A stretch of DNA of 64,000 bases from Diabrotica undecimpunctata (taxonomy: Eukaryota > Arthropoda > Insecta > Coleoptera > Chrysomelidae). The stretch covers positions 117,778,049-117,842,048 of the forward strand of contig NC_092808.1 of assembly GCF_040954645.1 (NCBI RefSeq). The letters are read 5' to 3'. The notes under the pieces are model-generated. The model saw only the letters and a list, made by a program, of their open reading frames with translations. It had not been told where the DNA came from and ran no database searches. This document shows positions 14,801-25,262 of the stretch, piece by piece (within the stretch, counting starts at the first letter, position 1; every line of letters begins with the position of its first letter). Both the position numbers and the translations under genes were made by a program.

Positions 14801-17800
14801 GCACTTTTACAATTTAGCGGTGTAAACACCAAACAAATAGACCCCAGTGATCTATTCTAAATTATACACTTAGGTGACAATTTTCCTAACTCACTCTTAT
14901 ATAAATTAAATGGAGTTAAGGTACAATTATTTTAATCAACACTTAGTCAAATTATAAACTTTTTACATGTAGTTGACTAATTTTGCAACACAAGTGTGTA
15001 CAACTCAAACTGAGCCAAGGTATTTAATATTTTAAAGACGGACGAAAACAGTTTCTCCTCGCCCTACTGATAAACGTGCTGACATAATATATCGGCTTTA
15101 AACTTTAAAATCATGCGCTTTTGGAACAATTAGTATTCAAGTCTATATTTATTTATGGTCTGAAATTGTATTTAGATAAATCATGAGAGTTAATAAATTC
15201 TTTTGTTGTTCAAGCTTCGTAACTTACTACGTTGAGTGGTTTTGGTAATATCTCTCCCAAACTTCTGAAAAAATGTTTTTTCTCCTATGCTTGAATTCTG
15301 TGAATTTGCCCTTTTTCCTAGGGTTTGGGGGAAATGTTCCACATTAGAAAGTTGTCCTGAAATTTTAAATCAGCATTTTCAATTATATCCAAAGATAATT
15401 TTGAGTGGTTCTAAATCCGATAGCGTAGAATTTTATTTAAAAAATCTCCATTTCGGAACAAACCAAAGTATGAAGAAGTTTTAGCAGAAGTTTTTAAAGC
15501 CTAACGCAATTTATGAAGAAGTTGTTTTTAGTTTGTTTAATAAAGAAATTGCCAATAACAATGAAAGGATGAAGAAACCATGAAGGTTGGACTGTATATT
15601 TGCGCTGGTTATGAACTTCTTGTTGAATAAACTTGAATAAATTAATTAAAACTTTGACAGAATGAAAAGCGTGTTTGTCAACTTAAAGGAACAATTTATT
15701 CTGACTTTTACAATGTTGCCGTTCAGACAATTTTGCGCTAATTGGCGTGTAATTATGTGTAATAAGTCCAAACAAACAATTCTTCATATTGACTACGGAT
15801 AAATATGGTATTGTGCCATGAAAATTAAAATAAACGTTTCAAATTTTGTCCGGAAGTAAATTTTTTATTACTTTACGTTGAAAAAAAAATGATGATTGTA
15901 CATATTTTTATCATGATGTTTTAGATCCTATTAAAAGTAGTCAAGAGAAGAACCAAGTACTCGGTGGTGAGTCTTCGACGTGCCTATCACAAGATACAAC
16001 AAACGATACTACTGACGTAAATAATATAAGGATAGTCGAAACTAAAGAACAACACAACCAGAATATTCAAGAGTCAAAAAGTGTACGCCCTCCTTCTCCC
16101 ACAGTTTCACAGGTGGATTCTTCTTTAGATGTTACGAACTCAGCAGATTTAAAAATATACTTCGATTTGTTTAATCGAATTGTACAAAGGATTACACCTC
16201 TTTCTGCTAGTAAGTAAATAGTTATAACTAAGCCATGAATTTCAATTACTACTACATTTTGTAAAATTTGAATTCCTTCGTCTTACCTTGTTGCAGCATA
16301 GATATCATACTGCAGTCTATGATAAATATTTTCTCATTCTCTTGTTCGTTATACATTTATTCCTTTTAGTATAATAGTTTTTTTTTCTATCAAGAATGAG
16401 TATTATTACATAATCTTTAGTAACACAATAACATGTGGGAATTTCAGATAAAAATATGGTTCTTCAAAAAATTTACTTCTTATTTTCCTTCCTTCTCTTT
16501 TCATAGCATATTCAAGTTTTAGTCAGTTTTGGACGTTAGTTTATGCATGTTGCTGGAATGAGAATGCTTAGGCAGATGAGCGTAATGACAAATACGAAGA
16601 CGTTTGAAGTGCTGGCCACTCTCTGGGAGGGGTTTGACAGTGGTTGAATTTAATGACCTCCCCGTTAGAATCAGATTCCTGAGCTTCTTCCCTGAGCCAA
16701 AATCCATAGATACACAGATGATTAGGACGCCCCTTTAACATCTGAATCCGATGCTGAGGACACAGAACTGGTCCCTGTTAAGCAGGAAAATAGACAAGGG
16801 GGCCAGCTCCTGGCCTTTCCTATAGATGAAGAATCCTGCAATCCTTCCTTCCCTCCAATCTGAAGGAAAAGAACTACAAAGCTTATTATGGACTTATTAG
16901 GGTAACCTTCAGAGATTTGTAAGCCAAGAAAGATAGGCATAAGAGTAGTTTCGATTAACCTCCAACACTCCAAGACAGCCACAGCAGTACTAGTAGCGTT
17001 TGAGAGGACATTTGCTATTGCCCTAGTATAAGAGAGTTGGGTAAACCAAAGGTAGGTCAGAGGTTTAGGTTTAAATGAAGAATTGATCTACAGTAGATCT
17101 ACTGAAGTTCCCTGAACCTGTGTGATTGCCAGAAGACTGCTAGATACTGCCGCCAATTAAGTTTTGTTCCAGAGATCTGACGACAGTAAGAGTCAAGATC
17201 GGTGAAGGAAGAGGACCGAGAGAGATTATTCTGGGCTCGGCCTATCTTCCTTCGGATGATCCAGCAACGACACCGACCAATGAAGTGGAGGAGTTGGTGA
17301 GATACTGCAGGAAAACAAGGATGCAGCTGCTTATCGGCTGCGACGCCAATGCACACCACAGGACCTGGGGGAACACGAACATCAACAAAAGGGGTGAATT
17401 ATTAATGTAATTTATTATGACAAATAATTTGGACATATTAAATGTAGACAAAGAACCGTCTTTCATAACAAAAAGTAGAAAGGAAGTAATAGATATTACA
17501 ATAGCCTCAAATTTTCTGAGCAATTTTATATCAGTATGACATGTGTCTAAGGAGGAGAGCTGCTCAGATCATAGACAGATTAGATACACCTTAAAAGGGA
17601 AAGCAGTCAAAGTCACTTATCGGAACCCACCTAACTGGGAGACTTATAAAGAAGTTCTAGACCAGCATCTGTCGAGGATGAAGAGAACGATAAATGACCC
17701 CACGGATCTAGAAATGGCAGCGAATGATCTACATGACACTGTGATTTCAGCATTCCAAGAAACCTGCCCTCTAACGGAGAAGAGTTCCACCAAGGATACG

Positions 17801-19032
17801 CCATGTTGGAATAAAGAACTGTCTGTGTTGAGGAAAAGGACGAGGAAGCTATTCAACAAAGCCAAAGAAGCCGGAAAGTGGAGAGAATGCAGAACCACAT
17901 GGACGGAATACTATACATCTATAAGAGAAGCCAAGGGAGACGCATGGAGGAAGAACTGTGAGGAAATTGAAAACACTAATGCTTGTGCTAGACTTCAAAA
18001 GATGCTCTCAAAGGAGAAAACACAACCAATTAACTCAGTCCTAAGTGACGTCTCCAAAGTCAATTTACATTTCGAACCCCAAAGACGTTTATTATTAAAA
18101 TGTTTATAACTAATAGATTGCTGAATATACGGTATAATAAATTGTTACTGTTTACAACCAAGAACTGGTGTACTATACTACATAGTATACCATACTATAT
18201 ACTAAGTTTTGTGCCTCTATACACCCGACAGTATGTTTTCTTATTTATGGAGTCTAGTATGACTTTAGTAATGGTCTTGATAATGTATCCTTATTTTACT
18301 TTTATACAAATCAATTCTTCGTAAACGCCATAAACTTATTTTGTAATATATCTTTATTTTTGTGTTTTAGGTCATCAAAAATATGTTGATACTATCAGAA
18401 AGAGTATGAATAAGGTCGCTGCTAGCGAAAGTCAACGAAGTCCGGATCGGGATATTTGTTTGGCCGAAAAGAACAAGGTTGATAAATTAATATCAGTTTC
18501 CAACAACAAGTCTGATAGTGAGGGTAGATTATGTATAGCAGAAATTGAACTTGATAGAATGTCAAAGAATGTAGATGAGCTGGATAATATGACTGAAAAA
18601 ATATGTAGCATTGTCGACGAAGTAACAGAGTTGAAAGTTGACATACTTAATTTTGCCAAAGCTGCGCTAACGGAGTGGAGGCATAAATTGAAAGATAAAA
18701 AGGAAAATCCATCGAACATTGAACCTGTTTCTTGTAATCCTTCCATCTCTGAATCCTCTGAAAAAACAGTAAATATCGATGTTTCTGACGAAAACCTAAA
18801 AGACGAAGAACCTGATTCACTTAATGAAAATACTGAAGTAGAAAGTTCTACTGATCAAAGAAAAAAGAAAAGGAATCAAAGAAGAATTCACCAAAGACAT
18901 GGAAAGCAGGAGCAAGAAAAACAAAAAGGTTATGAGGATGACGCTTCTAGAGAAAATTATAGCATGTGGGTACCACCAAGCGGTCAAAGTGGAGACGGAA
19001 GAACAAATCTAAATGATAAATATGGCTATTAA
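2056..19032 (+). CDS. SLC4A1AP: Kanadaptin (SLC4A1AP-like), 5'-incomplete, seven exons
   Basis: Join of 2056-2272, 6260-6409, 8060-8230, 9841-9995, 12578-12992, 15925-16209 and 18371-19032. All junctions are GT-AG, phases agree throughout, and the total is 2055 nt (684 residues plus stop). The first exon opens inside the end of the FHA domain ([16 protein letters not shown]). Exons 2-3 encode a double-stranded-RNA-binding-like fold ([32 protein letters not shown]). Exon 4 carries [20 protein letters not shown], exon 5 a coiled segment with [10 protein letters not shown] and LPLFGKRKK, and exon 7 ends with [20 protein letters not shown], the hallmark kanadaptin C-terminus. In vertebrates kanadaptin was described as a partner of the anion exchanger SLC4A1 and later found in nucleus and mitochondria; its role in insects is not readable here. 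The introns hold many transposon relics. No canonical AATAAA lies within about 500 nt after the stop. Confidence 0.93.
2505..3290 (+). pseudogene. mariner transposase relic
   Basis: Three reading-frame pieces together cover a mariner transposase: an N-terminal HTH ([28 protein letters not shown]), a second HTH ([19 protein letters not shown]), the first catalytic block ([16 protein letters not shown]), [10 protein letters not shown], the second block ([11 protein letters not shown]) and the third ([17 protein letters not shown]). Mariner enzymes use D,D34D; here the first Asp (expected VDETW) is Gln. Stops and frameshifts break it in at least four places. It lies in kanadaptin's first visible intron, on the same strand. 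Confidence 0.88.
4180..4690 (+). pseudogene. Non-LTR reverse-transcriptase relic, two ends joined
   Basis: The segment at 4195-4310 reads [29 protein letters not shown], the finger region upstream of RT motif A. From about 4470 the frames read [19 protein letters not shown] and NIKNWVRN, then [18 protein letters not shown] and SVGRPRK, the C-terminal tail of such proteins. The palm (YADD) is missing between them, so this copy is internally deleted and frameshifted. Confidence 0.65.
4922..4987. repeat. (TA)n microsatellite at the 3' end of a retrotransposon
   Basis: About 33 uninterrupted TA units abut the 3' end of the family III retrotransposon that follows on the minus strand. Confidence 0.98.
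4988..6155 (-). pseudogene. Family III non-LTR retrotransposon, RT domain to C-terminus
   Basis: The minus strand from 6155 reads [20 protein letters not shown], then motif A ([13 protein letters not shown]), motif B ([14 protein letters not shown]), motif C as [12 protein letters not shown], and thumb/C-terminal blocks [38 protein letters not shown] and [11 protein letters not shown], ending at TAA near 4993. Lesions are one in-frame TAG (after VAKALNQ, near 5820) and one extra A in a poly-A run near 5650. The element is 5'-truncated. The stop is followed almost directly by (TA)n, not poly(A). Confidence 0.85.
6260..6409 (+). CDS. SLC4A1AP: Kanadaptin exon: start of dsRNA-binding-like domain
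   Basis: The acceptor is GTTCTAG|GGG and the donor GAACAAG|GTTTGC; both ends are phase 1. It encodes [16 protein letters not shown], then [20 protein letters not shown], the conserved entry into the dsRBD-like fold. Confidence 0.9.
6600..8010. other. Intron sequence with no recognised element
   Basis: Very AT-rich. Short frames such as the one at 7392-7676 are lysine/asparagine-rich low complexity and resemble nothing known. Confidence 0.45.
8060..8230 (+). CDS. SLC4A1AP: Kanadaptin exon: second half of dsRNA-binding-like domain
   Basis: The acceptor is CATTTCTAG|GAATG and the donor ACACATG|GTAAAT, phase 1 to phase 1. It encodes [37 protein letters not shown] and FGVLRQATH; the strands and last helix of a dsRBD are clear. 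Confidence 0.93.
8440..8963 (+). pseudogene. Family IV non-LTR retrotransposon, C-terminal piece
   Basis: It reads [36 protein letters not shown], then after a frameshift [30 protein letters not shown] and, in another frame, [19 protein letters not shown] and WRRTIHGI. These are thumb and C-terminal blocks of an apurinic-endonuclease-type non-LTR element. At least two frameshifts are needed. The end runs straight into a (GA)n tract. Confidence 0.75.
8964..9040. repeat. (GA)n tract following the family IV element
   Basis: About 30 GA units, with two short interruptions near the start, abut the 3' end of the family IV retrotransposon piece. Confidence 0.95.
9154..9428 (+). repeat. Interspersed repeat, copy 1 (partner at 60752-61012)
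   Basis: About 270 bp aligns in the same orientation with 60752-61012. Shared blocks include CAATTTTGCGAAAAAA, GTGGCGTAGTTACC and GGACAAACAGTGTGACTT. It has no coding potential; it is an old interspersed element, type unknown. Confidence 0.8.
9841..9995 (+). CDS. SLC4A1AP: Kanadaptin exon: basic/acidic linker
   Basis: The acceptor is TTTTTTTAG|AATCTCG and the donor AGTTTG|GTAAGC, entering in phase 1 and leaving in phase 0. It encodes [36 protein letters not shown] and ETYESL, all strongly conserved in kanadaptins. The first four residues after the splice could act as a nuclear localisation signal. Confidence 0.93.
10610..11141 (+). pseudogene. Family III non-LTR retrotransposon, C-terminal piece
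   Basis: It reads [57 protein letters not shown], then after a frameshift [17 protein letters not shown] and [10 protein letters not shown], the same order and wording as the family III copy at 4988-6155. It is on the opposite strand to that copy, 5'-truncated, and again followed immediately by a (TA)n array. Stops follow GRPSVT. Confidence 0.8.
11142..11223. repeat. (TA)n microsatellite at the 3' end of a family III element
   Basis: About 41 TA units directly after the family III fragment at 10610-11141. Confidence 0.98.
11749..11808. repeat. (TA)n microsatellite interrupting a family I element
   Basis: Thirty TA units. On the minus strand the RT-derived frame runs [17 protein letters not shown] and then straight into the array, so the array marks where the element is cut off. 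Confidence 0.98.
11809..12450 (-). pseudogene. Family I non-LTR retrotransposon, heavily decayed RT region
   Basis: The minus strand from 12450 shows RT motif B ([17 protein letters not shown]), then [34 protein letters not shown] and [20 protein letters not shown]. Stops and frameshifts are frequent and the YADD region is largely deleted. Confidence 0.7.
12578..12992 (+). CDS. SLC4A1AP: Kanadaptin exon: coiled-coil and LPLF motif
   Basis: The acceptor is TTTGTAG|GTAGAA and the donor ATGACG|GTAAGT; phase 0 in, phase 1 out. It encodes a heptad-like helix ([15 protein letters not shown]), [43 protein letters not shown] and an acidic end. The KPA.(I/L)P and LPLFG motifs are kanadaptin landmarks. 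Confidence 0.93.
13030..13680 (+). pseudogene. Jockey/CR1-like retrotransposon, C-terminal end and 3' UTR
   Basis: It reads [26 protein letters not shown], then in a second frame [59 protein letters not shown] and [15 protein letters not shown]. This YG..SWG / KILTLP.Y / NLP..IK.L....FK order is the C-terminus of jockey/CR1-type RT proteins. One frameshift near 13180. The 3' end is probably the CATCTATCTATT run near 13665. Confidence 0.75.
13968..14102 (+). repeat. Interspersed 125-bp repeat, copy 1 (partner at 35745-35875)
   Basis: Matches the reverse complement of 35745-35875 at roughly 85 percent by eye, from CTTGCCCTTCAACTAGGGGT to GTGCTGCCACCTATA and CGTTTGAGAA. Non-coding. Confidence 0.75.
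14103..15900. other. Intron sequence without recognised gene or element
   Basis: AT-rich sequence inside the kanadaptin intron. Open frames such as the one at 15287-15484 (65 codons) match nothing I know. No splice-consistent extra kanadaptin exon is needed, because phases join across this intron. Confidence 0.45.
15925..16209 (+). CDS. SLC4A1AP: Kanadaptin exon: poorly conserved linker
   Basis: The acceptor is GATGTTTTAG|ATCC and the donor TCTGCTA|GTAAGT; phase 1 to phase 1. It encodes a Ser/Thr/Asp-rich linker with [12 protein letters not shown] and then [19 protein letters not shown]. Assignment rests on splice sites, phase match and an open frame, since this part of kanadaptin varies between species. 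Confidence 0.8.
16500..18110 (+). pseudogene. Non-LTR retrotransposon, endonuclease domain and linker
   Basis: From about 16930 the frame reads [19 protein letters not shown], then *ESWVNQR (catalytic Glu kept, preceding codon a stop) and [12 protein letters not shown]. After a frameshift it reads [50 protein letters not shown], and [10 protein letters not shown], followed by about 120 residues of linker. This is an apurinic/apyrimidinic-endonuclease fold (N..HSK, QE, SAYLP, D.NAHH, D.TI, SDH). In the downstream frame TAA at 17408 and TGA at 17537 interrupt it. The RT domain is missing: the copy stops at about 18109. The 16500-16920 part is probably its upstream ORF or 5' UTR. Confidence 0.82.
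18371..19032 (+). CDS. SLC4A1AP: Kanadaptin terminal exon
   Basis: The acceptor is TGTGTTTTAG|GTCATC in phase 1; the stop is TAA at 19030-19032. It encodes a helical region ([20 protein letters not shown]), an acidic stretch, a [15 protein letters not shown] basic cluster and the diagnostic C-terminus [20 protein letters not shown]. The C-terminal block makes the gene identity secure. Confidence 0.95.
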
Positions 19033-19499
19033 ATACTATCTACGTTTTTACAAATGAAGACCTTAATGCAACATATTGCAAGTTTTTTTTTATTCTGCAG
19101 ACTGTTAGTTTTAATGTAAAGATCTTTTGGTATTTGATTATGTCAACCTTTATATAGGATTATAATTTATTATTTTGGAAAAAACACAGTTTTATGAAAA
19201 GAATGAGGTATATTTGGCATACATGTGGCATAACATGTTCTTGCTAATTCTATACTAATTATAAAACTAATTAAAAAAAACAAAAATTTCCAGCTCTTCA
19301 TTTATATCCATATAGAAGCTTCGTTTAGGTGATTGTAAAATGACTCCTAGACTGTCGGGATCTAAAGTAAGGAAGTCGGTAAATGTAATATTTTATTTGA
19401 CCCAATTTTTAGATGCTCGTATATTTTGTTAACTTTTGGCAAACCTTCCAGGTCTATCATTTTTTAAAACATGTACGTCTTTATCGTTGCCATTGGCAG

Positions 19500-19720
19500 A
19501 TATCGTAATCAATACAGAGCCTATAGTGTCTACTGCTGAACATAGGTGTCCCTTAGTTTGCTCTGGTGCTCCCGATCATGTGTCCTGTAAATTCAGTTTG
19601 TTTTAGCCCTTTTTATATCATCTGTCCGCTGTCATAGGTATTTCTCTATCTTTACCTCTAGGTGCCTGAAATCTAGGATGTTACTTCATCGTGTGTTTAG
19701 TACACTCAGCGTCCATTTCC
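19500..19720 (-). pseudogene. Family V non-LTR retrotransposon relic (3' end)
   Basis: The minus strand carries LRDT/GHLCSAVDT-like decay of the family V terminus (compare ELREAYVQQWTGLAD at about 40140-40185). DNA words such as CACCTATGTTCAGCAGTAGAC are shared with that copy. Too decayed to read further. Confidence 0.4.
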
Positions 19721-20654
19721 ACAGCGCCCTTAGTTCCTGTTCTGGCTATTATCATTACGTTCGGAACTCCTTCTTAGTGTTAATCCCAGCATCAACCGCT
19801 CCATGACTCCTCGCTCGAAGTCAGTCTCATTTTTCCACAAATTTGGGCTTTTAAGTTTCTGCATCATGTCAACACTGTGGCACACATTGTTCACAAACGT
19901 ACATTATCAGACATATCGTTTTGTCGAAAGCCGCTTATGCTAATTTTGTTCGTTTTTTAATTTCACAGGTCAATTCAATTCAATTTTAACATCATCAGCT
20001 ATTCGATTAGGCTTATCTTTGGTCCATAAATACATCTGAGTTTTGTCATTTGTTCAGTCTAAATCCACTAGTTATAAAGCTATATTTTTTGGCAGTAAAT
20101 GCAGGACCAGTGGTTAATGGACATAATTTGGTGTAAGTCAAAAGGGCTTATTAATTTTAATTTGTTTGTAAAACATTCATTTTTAGCTTTAAGCCAATTT
20201 ACATATATAAAAATACATTATTTTGCTGCATTTTTTTGATCATCTCATCGCAACTCTTGCAAGTATCGAAACGAGGTAGTTTAGAACATACGTTATATAA
20301 GAATCAAACATTTTTCAATAGTTCTTTCTTTAACTGGTGTCATATTGTGTTGCCTCACCAGAGTATATAAAAATCTATATAAAATCTTTTAATTCTAATG
20401 TCGCAGGTCATACTCATACTGCTTCGTTATATTCTTGACTCTACTTCAATGATTTTGGTATTTAGATACAAATTGAATGAGCTTTTATTGACTGAACTTG
20501 TTCCTCTGAAAGTTTTTTGGGACAATTTTTGTGTTTACAACGTAATCAGAAATATGAATCATGCGCCCTATGACTTCATTTTAAAAATAATTTCATTTCT
20601 TCCACGAGATTTTTGAAGACCATGAATTCATGTTTTTTTCTCTTATAATTCTTA

Positions 20655-21414
20655 TACATTTTCATTCTTCTTCTTCTTAAAGTGCCTATCCGTTCCGGAT
20701 GTTGGCGATCATCACGGCTATCTTTACTTTATTTATTGCAGCGCGGAACAGTTCAGTGGTAGTCGTGTTATACCACTTTCGTAAATTTTGAAGCCAGGAA
20801 ATGCGTCTTCTTCCCGGTCCTCTCTTACCATTTACTTTCCCTTGGAGAATCAGCTGGAGAAGGCCGTAACGTTCTTGATTTCTCATTACATGTCCTAGAT
20901 ATTCCAACTTTTTAGTTTTGACGGTCATGAGAATTTCACATTCTTTCCCTATTCTACGCAGGACCTCCACATTAGTAACTCTGTCAACCCAGGATATACG
21001 TAAGATGCGCCTATAACACCACATTTCGAAAGCTTCGAGCCGATTCATAGATGCAACAGTCAGTGTCCATGCTTCCATTCCGTAGTGCAGAACTGTGAAT
21101 ATGTAGCACTTCAATAGACGGCATTTTGTTTTTAATGATATGTCTCGACTGTTGAAAATGGTTCTCATTCTAACGAATGCTGCTTTTGCTTTTATTATTC
21201 GCTGTTTAATTTCTGTTGAGTGGTCCCATTGGCTATTTAAATTGGTGCCTAGATATGTATATTGCTCGACTCTTTCGATATTCTGTTGGTTGATTGTAAG
21301 ATGAGCGTTTAGTATTGGTTTTTTACTAATTGTCATAAATTTGGTTTTCTTTATGTTAAGAGCTAGTCCGTTATTATATTACATTACGTACATACGTTAT
21401 ATTACATTTTCATT
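20655..21414 (-). mobile_element. Family I non-LTR retrotransposon, 5'-truncated, 12-bp TSD
   Basis: The minus strand reads NNGLALNIKKTKFMTISKKP, YTYLGTNLNSQWD, CYIFTVLHYGMEAWTLT, RLEAFEMWCYRRILRISWVD, NVEVLRRIGKECEIL, LEYLGHVMRNQERYGLL, GKRGPGRRRISWLQNLRKW and IANIRNG before a stop at 20686. This is the RT thumb and C-terminus, without lesions over 216 codons. The 3' UTR is short and ends GGCACTTTAAGAAGAAGAAG. TACATTTTCATT occurs at 20655-20666 and 21403-21414 as the target-site duplication. Confidence 0.88.
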
Positions 21415-21544
21415 ACCTTGGAATAAGCCTACGGCTTCCGAAAAAAAACATGCAATTTTATTTTTACAGCAATCCAATTCACATGAACTAGAAATATTCT
21501 TAATTTTCTTTTTCGATTTATATTGATGTTCCAAAATATGTCTT

Positions 21545-21800
21545 TTTCTTTAATTCGATCATATTGTTCTGAAGCTATTTTCTTGTGGCATTTTAAATTA
21601 ATTTATATTTAAATGGGAATAAGCCACAATTAAAGGTTAAAATACGTTTTTTGACGTTTCAATTTCCACTTCGGAAATCGTTCTCGAAATCGAGAACGAT
21701 TTCCGAAGTGGAAATTGACACGTCAATAAACGTATTTTAACCTTTAATTGTGGCTTATTCCCATTTAAATATAAATTAATTATATCATAGTTTTCCACAT
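21545..21800. repeat. Foldback element, copy 1 (near-perfect palindrome)
   Basis: The arms TTATATTTAAATGGGAATAA...GGTTAAAATACG...GACGTTTCAATTTCCACTTC and their complements meet at about 21692 (TCTCGAAATCGAGA). The arm length is about 90 bp with few mismatches. A second copy lies at 45725-45905; its outer flank TTCTTGTGGCA also recurs there, inverted. Confidence 0.85.
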
Positions 21801-23470
21801 TTTTTCGTCTACATTTTGTCAGTTTTTGCTCCTCTGGATATACTTACTTGCCGGGAGAAACCCAAGGTATCCGTTCTTGCGTGTTATCCTAAAATATAAC
21901 AAAAAACGACCGTACAATATAGAATTTGTGAAAATTCAAAAAATATATATAGCAATAACCTGACAAGCTACAAGAAATATGTTTTTCCATAACTATATAC
22001 GAAATATTTTGTTTATCTGACTGTCATTAATTAAATGTAAATTTAAAGTTTAATTTTCCGTAAAGTCGACACCATTTTGTTGTAGCGTGCCACATTATGG
22101 AAAAAAAAAACAAAACTGGGTGATATGTATTGCAATATCGTAGAACTAATTTTTCTGTGGCTTAACATAATTTTTATTAAATGCGTAATATAATACAATA
22201 GAAATCTGTAAAAATACCACTATGTTTCATTCAGCTTTTCAATTAATTTTAATCTTTAAATGTTTGTACTTCTGTTAAAATTTTGTTTAAGAATAAAGTT
22301 AAATTATTTTCGTTAAAGTTATTTCGATATATTTTTTTAGTTATCCGCATCAGTCATGCAATGCTAGTAGCCGAGGAACAACAGGTAATGAAGCGATGTC
22401 TGAATGCAATCTGGTAGTGTAAACAAGTATCTAGAGTAGTTAAACTAGTTATAAGAACTTCAGCACTACTTGAATTAGTGCTGTCATGTTATCGAAATAG
22501 AAGCTCTACTGCACCGTAGGGGACAACTTACAAAGAATTCAAAATGTTTGGCCAATTTTTAAGGATGGCTAAAAATAGATGGAGAGAATATTTAGATGCG
22601 TACCTCGAGAATGAAGGTATGAGAAGACCTAAAACCAGCATAGGTCTAGTAGTGCAAGATGGCTTGTACCGCGAGAAATGGCGATTAGAAACCGACCTAT
22701 GGCTAATAAATTTAATCCACATATAAAAGGAGTACGACGGTCGAAACGTAAATTTGTACTTTGCGCATGTATGAGTCATAGCCGTTTAGATAATCCACTA
22801 CCTCTACTTATATGAAGATTATTGGTCAACTGAAGTTCAGAAGAAAAACAAGGAAATTATTTTTTCATCCATTTAATGGAAGACGTTTCGTATATGAATT
22901 CATACACAGCATCATTTCCAAACTACAAGTAAAATTGACACACAGAAAAAGAGAAAAATGGTGGAAAACTTACATGAATATCTAGCTGAGCTGTATGTTA
23001 TTAACATCTGTTACAAAAGACCTAAGTAAGACCATATTACACTAGCCCAAATTAGTGAAGAGACGCGAGTTCTGGGTGCACAGTGACAAAATTCGAAAAA
23101 GTGGGGAAAACTTCATTCTCTCTGAATTCACAGAGCAGTTTCATATAATTTGCTGTCTGCTTTTACGCAATGTTGTGATATAAAAATGGAAAATATGCGA
23201 AAACGACAAGTTCTGAATCATCAAACGCAAGAAGTAATTTATAACGTTTTAAAATTTACAAAAAATTAAGCACGGAATGCAAAATTGCTAATAGATTTAA
23301 CGAAAGTGCAGAAACGTTATATTACTTAAAGCAATTTAATATTTGTGCCTGTATTTCCTTACCAATATTCTTTAGCACGATTCACAATAAAATAGCAAAT
23401 GGTTACTTCCACAAACGCTTTTGAAAAAGGTCTACTATTTATTTTACTAAAGGGATTTTAAAGGTATCGT
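21800..23470. other. Intergenic stretch with no recognised gene
   Basis: AT-rich. A 60-codon frame at 22544-22726 (NRWREYLDAYLENEGMRRPK) looks protein-like but I cannot place it; it could be a mobile-element piece. Confidence 0.4.
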
Positions 23471-23479
23471 GTAATTACA

Positions 23480-24760
23480 TTATCATCATCATTCTGACTT
23501 TACAACCCTGCGTAAGTCCTAGCCTCCTCAATAATTTCTCTCCAGTCGTCCCTATCTCGTTGTATTAAGCACGTATTCCCATATTTCTCATGTCTTCATC
23601 GATGTTTTCAAGGGACCTTGTTCTGGGTCTTCCTCTTCTTATCTGACCAATAGGTTTATCAAGGAGCGTTTTTCTAGCTGGGTCATTTTGTTCCTCATTA
23701 CATGCCCTATCCACTTCAGACGTCCTATTTGAATATGTTTTACGATATCTGGTTTTTGGTATATTCTATAAAGTTCGAAATTGTATCGCCTTCTCCATAC
23801 TCCATTGTCATTCACTGCTCCATAGATTCGCTTTAGTACTTTTCTTTCTAAGCATCCTAACATGTTTTCATTACAGATATAGTCTAGCTCTCTGAATCAT
23901 ATGTTGGAGTGGGCGTATTATTGGTTTATAGAGTTTTACCTTCGTATTTCTCGATATAATTGAGGATTTAAGAAGAAGATTGAGCACAAAATAGCATCTG
24001 TTGGCCGTGCAAATTCTGCGGTAGTATTGTTTTCAGTGTTACCAGGTATACAAATTCGTTCACTGCTTCGATGACGTCGTTTTCTATAACGAGTGGTCGT
24101 AGGATTTGTGGTTGGGTGCTTATGTTCATGTGTCTCGTTTTGTTGGAGTTTATTATTAAACCCATTTTTGTAGCTGATTATTTGAATACTACATACGCCC
24201 CTCATACATCATTTTCTGTTGTCTCAACAATATCGATATCATCAGCATAGGCACGGATTTGCACTGATTTATTATATATTGAACCAATGGTTGTGATTTG
24301 TGACGTACATATTACTTTGTTCAGAACCAGATTGAACAGTACTGTTCTTTTATTTCCTCTGGTGTGTCATCAGTTGGGGCATGTGCATTGATCAAACTGT
24401 AATTAAAGAATTTCCCTTTTAAGCGCAAATAGCACATTTTGTGACTGTAGGCTTTAAAGTCAATAATAAGGCCTTTTGTTCTTTGATTTACAATACATCC
24501 CACCCCATCTATGTGTTGGCTTTCATTGCAGCTGTAATATATGGAATGGGTTCTCTTGTCAAGCGTGCCAGTTCCCGTCCACCGCATTTCCTGCAGTGCT
24601 AAAACAGCTACTTTGTACGTATTCACTATGTCTAGTAAAGATGTGAGTGCTCCAGTTCGGTACTGGGTTCGGGTATTCCATGTTCCTAGTGTAATTGCAT
24701 TAACTCGGATAAATACTAATTTAAGGTGGAAGTGTCTATTTGAAAAAAGCATATTTTTTC
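23480..24760 (-). pseudogene. Family II non-LTR retrotransposon with endonuclease fused to RT by internal deletion
   Basis: The minus strand from 24752 reads an AP-endonuclease (ITLGTWNTRTQYRTGALTSL, VLALQEMRWTGTGTLDKR, GVGCIVNQRTKG, CYLRLKGKFFNYSLINAHAP). At about 24345 it jumps into the RT palm in another frame (QIRAYADDIDIVE), then MGLIINSNKTRHMN, NEFVYL, CLERKVLKRIYGAVNDNGVW, RRRYNFELYRIYQK and IGRLKWIGHVMRN. RT fingers and motifs A and B are absent. The 3' end carries a short (ATG)n near 23485. Confidence 0.82.
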
Positions 24761-24999
24761 ACTGCGAGTTAAAGCTTGTTTATCGGAAAATAGCAGAATT
24801 AGTATAAAAGAAACTGTTTCAAATATTTGAATCTACAAAATAAAAATACCATTCATTGGTACCCTTTTAATTTTTCAATGTACTTTGTGAATTGAAAGTT
24901 AAATGTTCATATCATACAATAATACAATATTAATGCAAACAATAATAAGTAAACAGAAATTGTATTCTCACTGTAACTAAATAAAATAATTATAACAAA

Positions 25000-25262
25000 C
25001 TGTCGGAGAAGACATGGCAACAATATTTCCAAGCACATATAATAAATATTCCTCTTGATTGAACCTATAAATTATGTACACCTTCAGACTGTTTCAAATG
25101 CAAAAGAGGTATGGGATAGATTAAATAGTGCTTTTCAATATAACGGATTAACCCGCAGAGTAGGCTTCAGAATAGTAACTCTGTCGAAGACTATATTAAC
25201 AGTATCATTAGCGTTTCACACAAACTCTACAGCATATAGTACAGGACTTAAGGTAAGTGAAG
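25000..25262 (+). pseudogene. Ty1/copia gag fragment
   Basis: It reads PINYVHLQTVSNAKEVWDRL then NSAFQ.NGLTRRVGF, followed by a frameshift. NAKE.WD.L...F..SGLTR+.GLL is typical of the gag domain of copia-type retrotransposons. Only about 60 codons can be recognised, and there are no LTRs or pol nearby. Confidence 0.55.
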
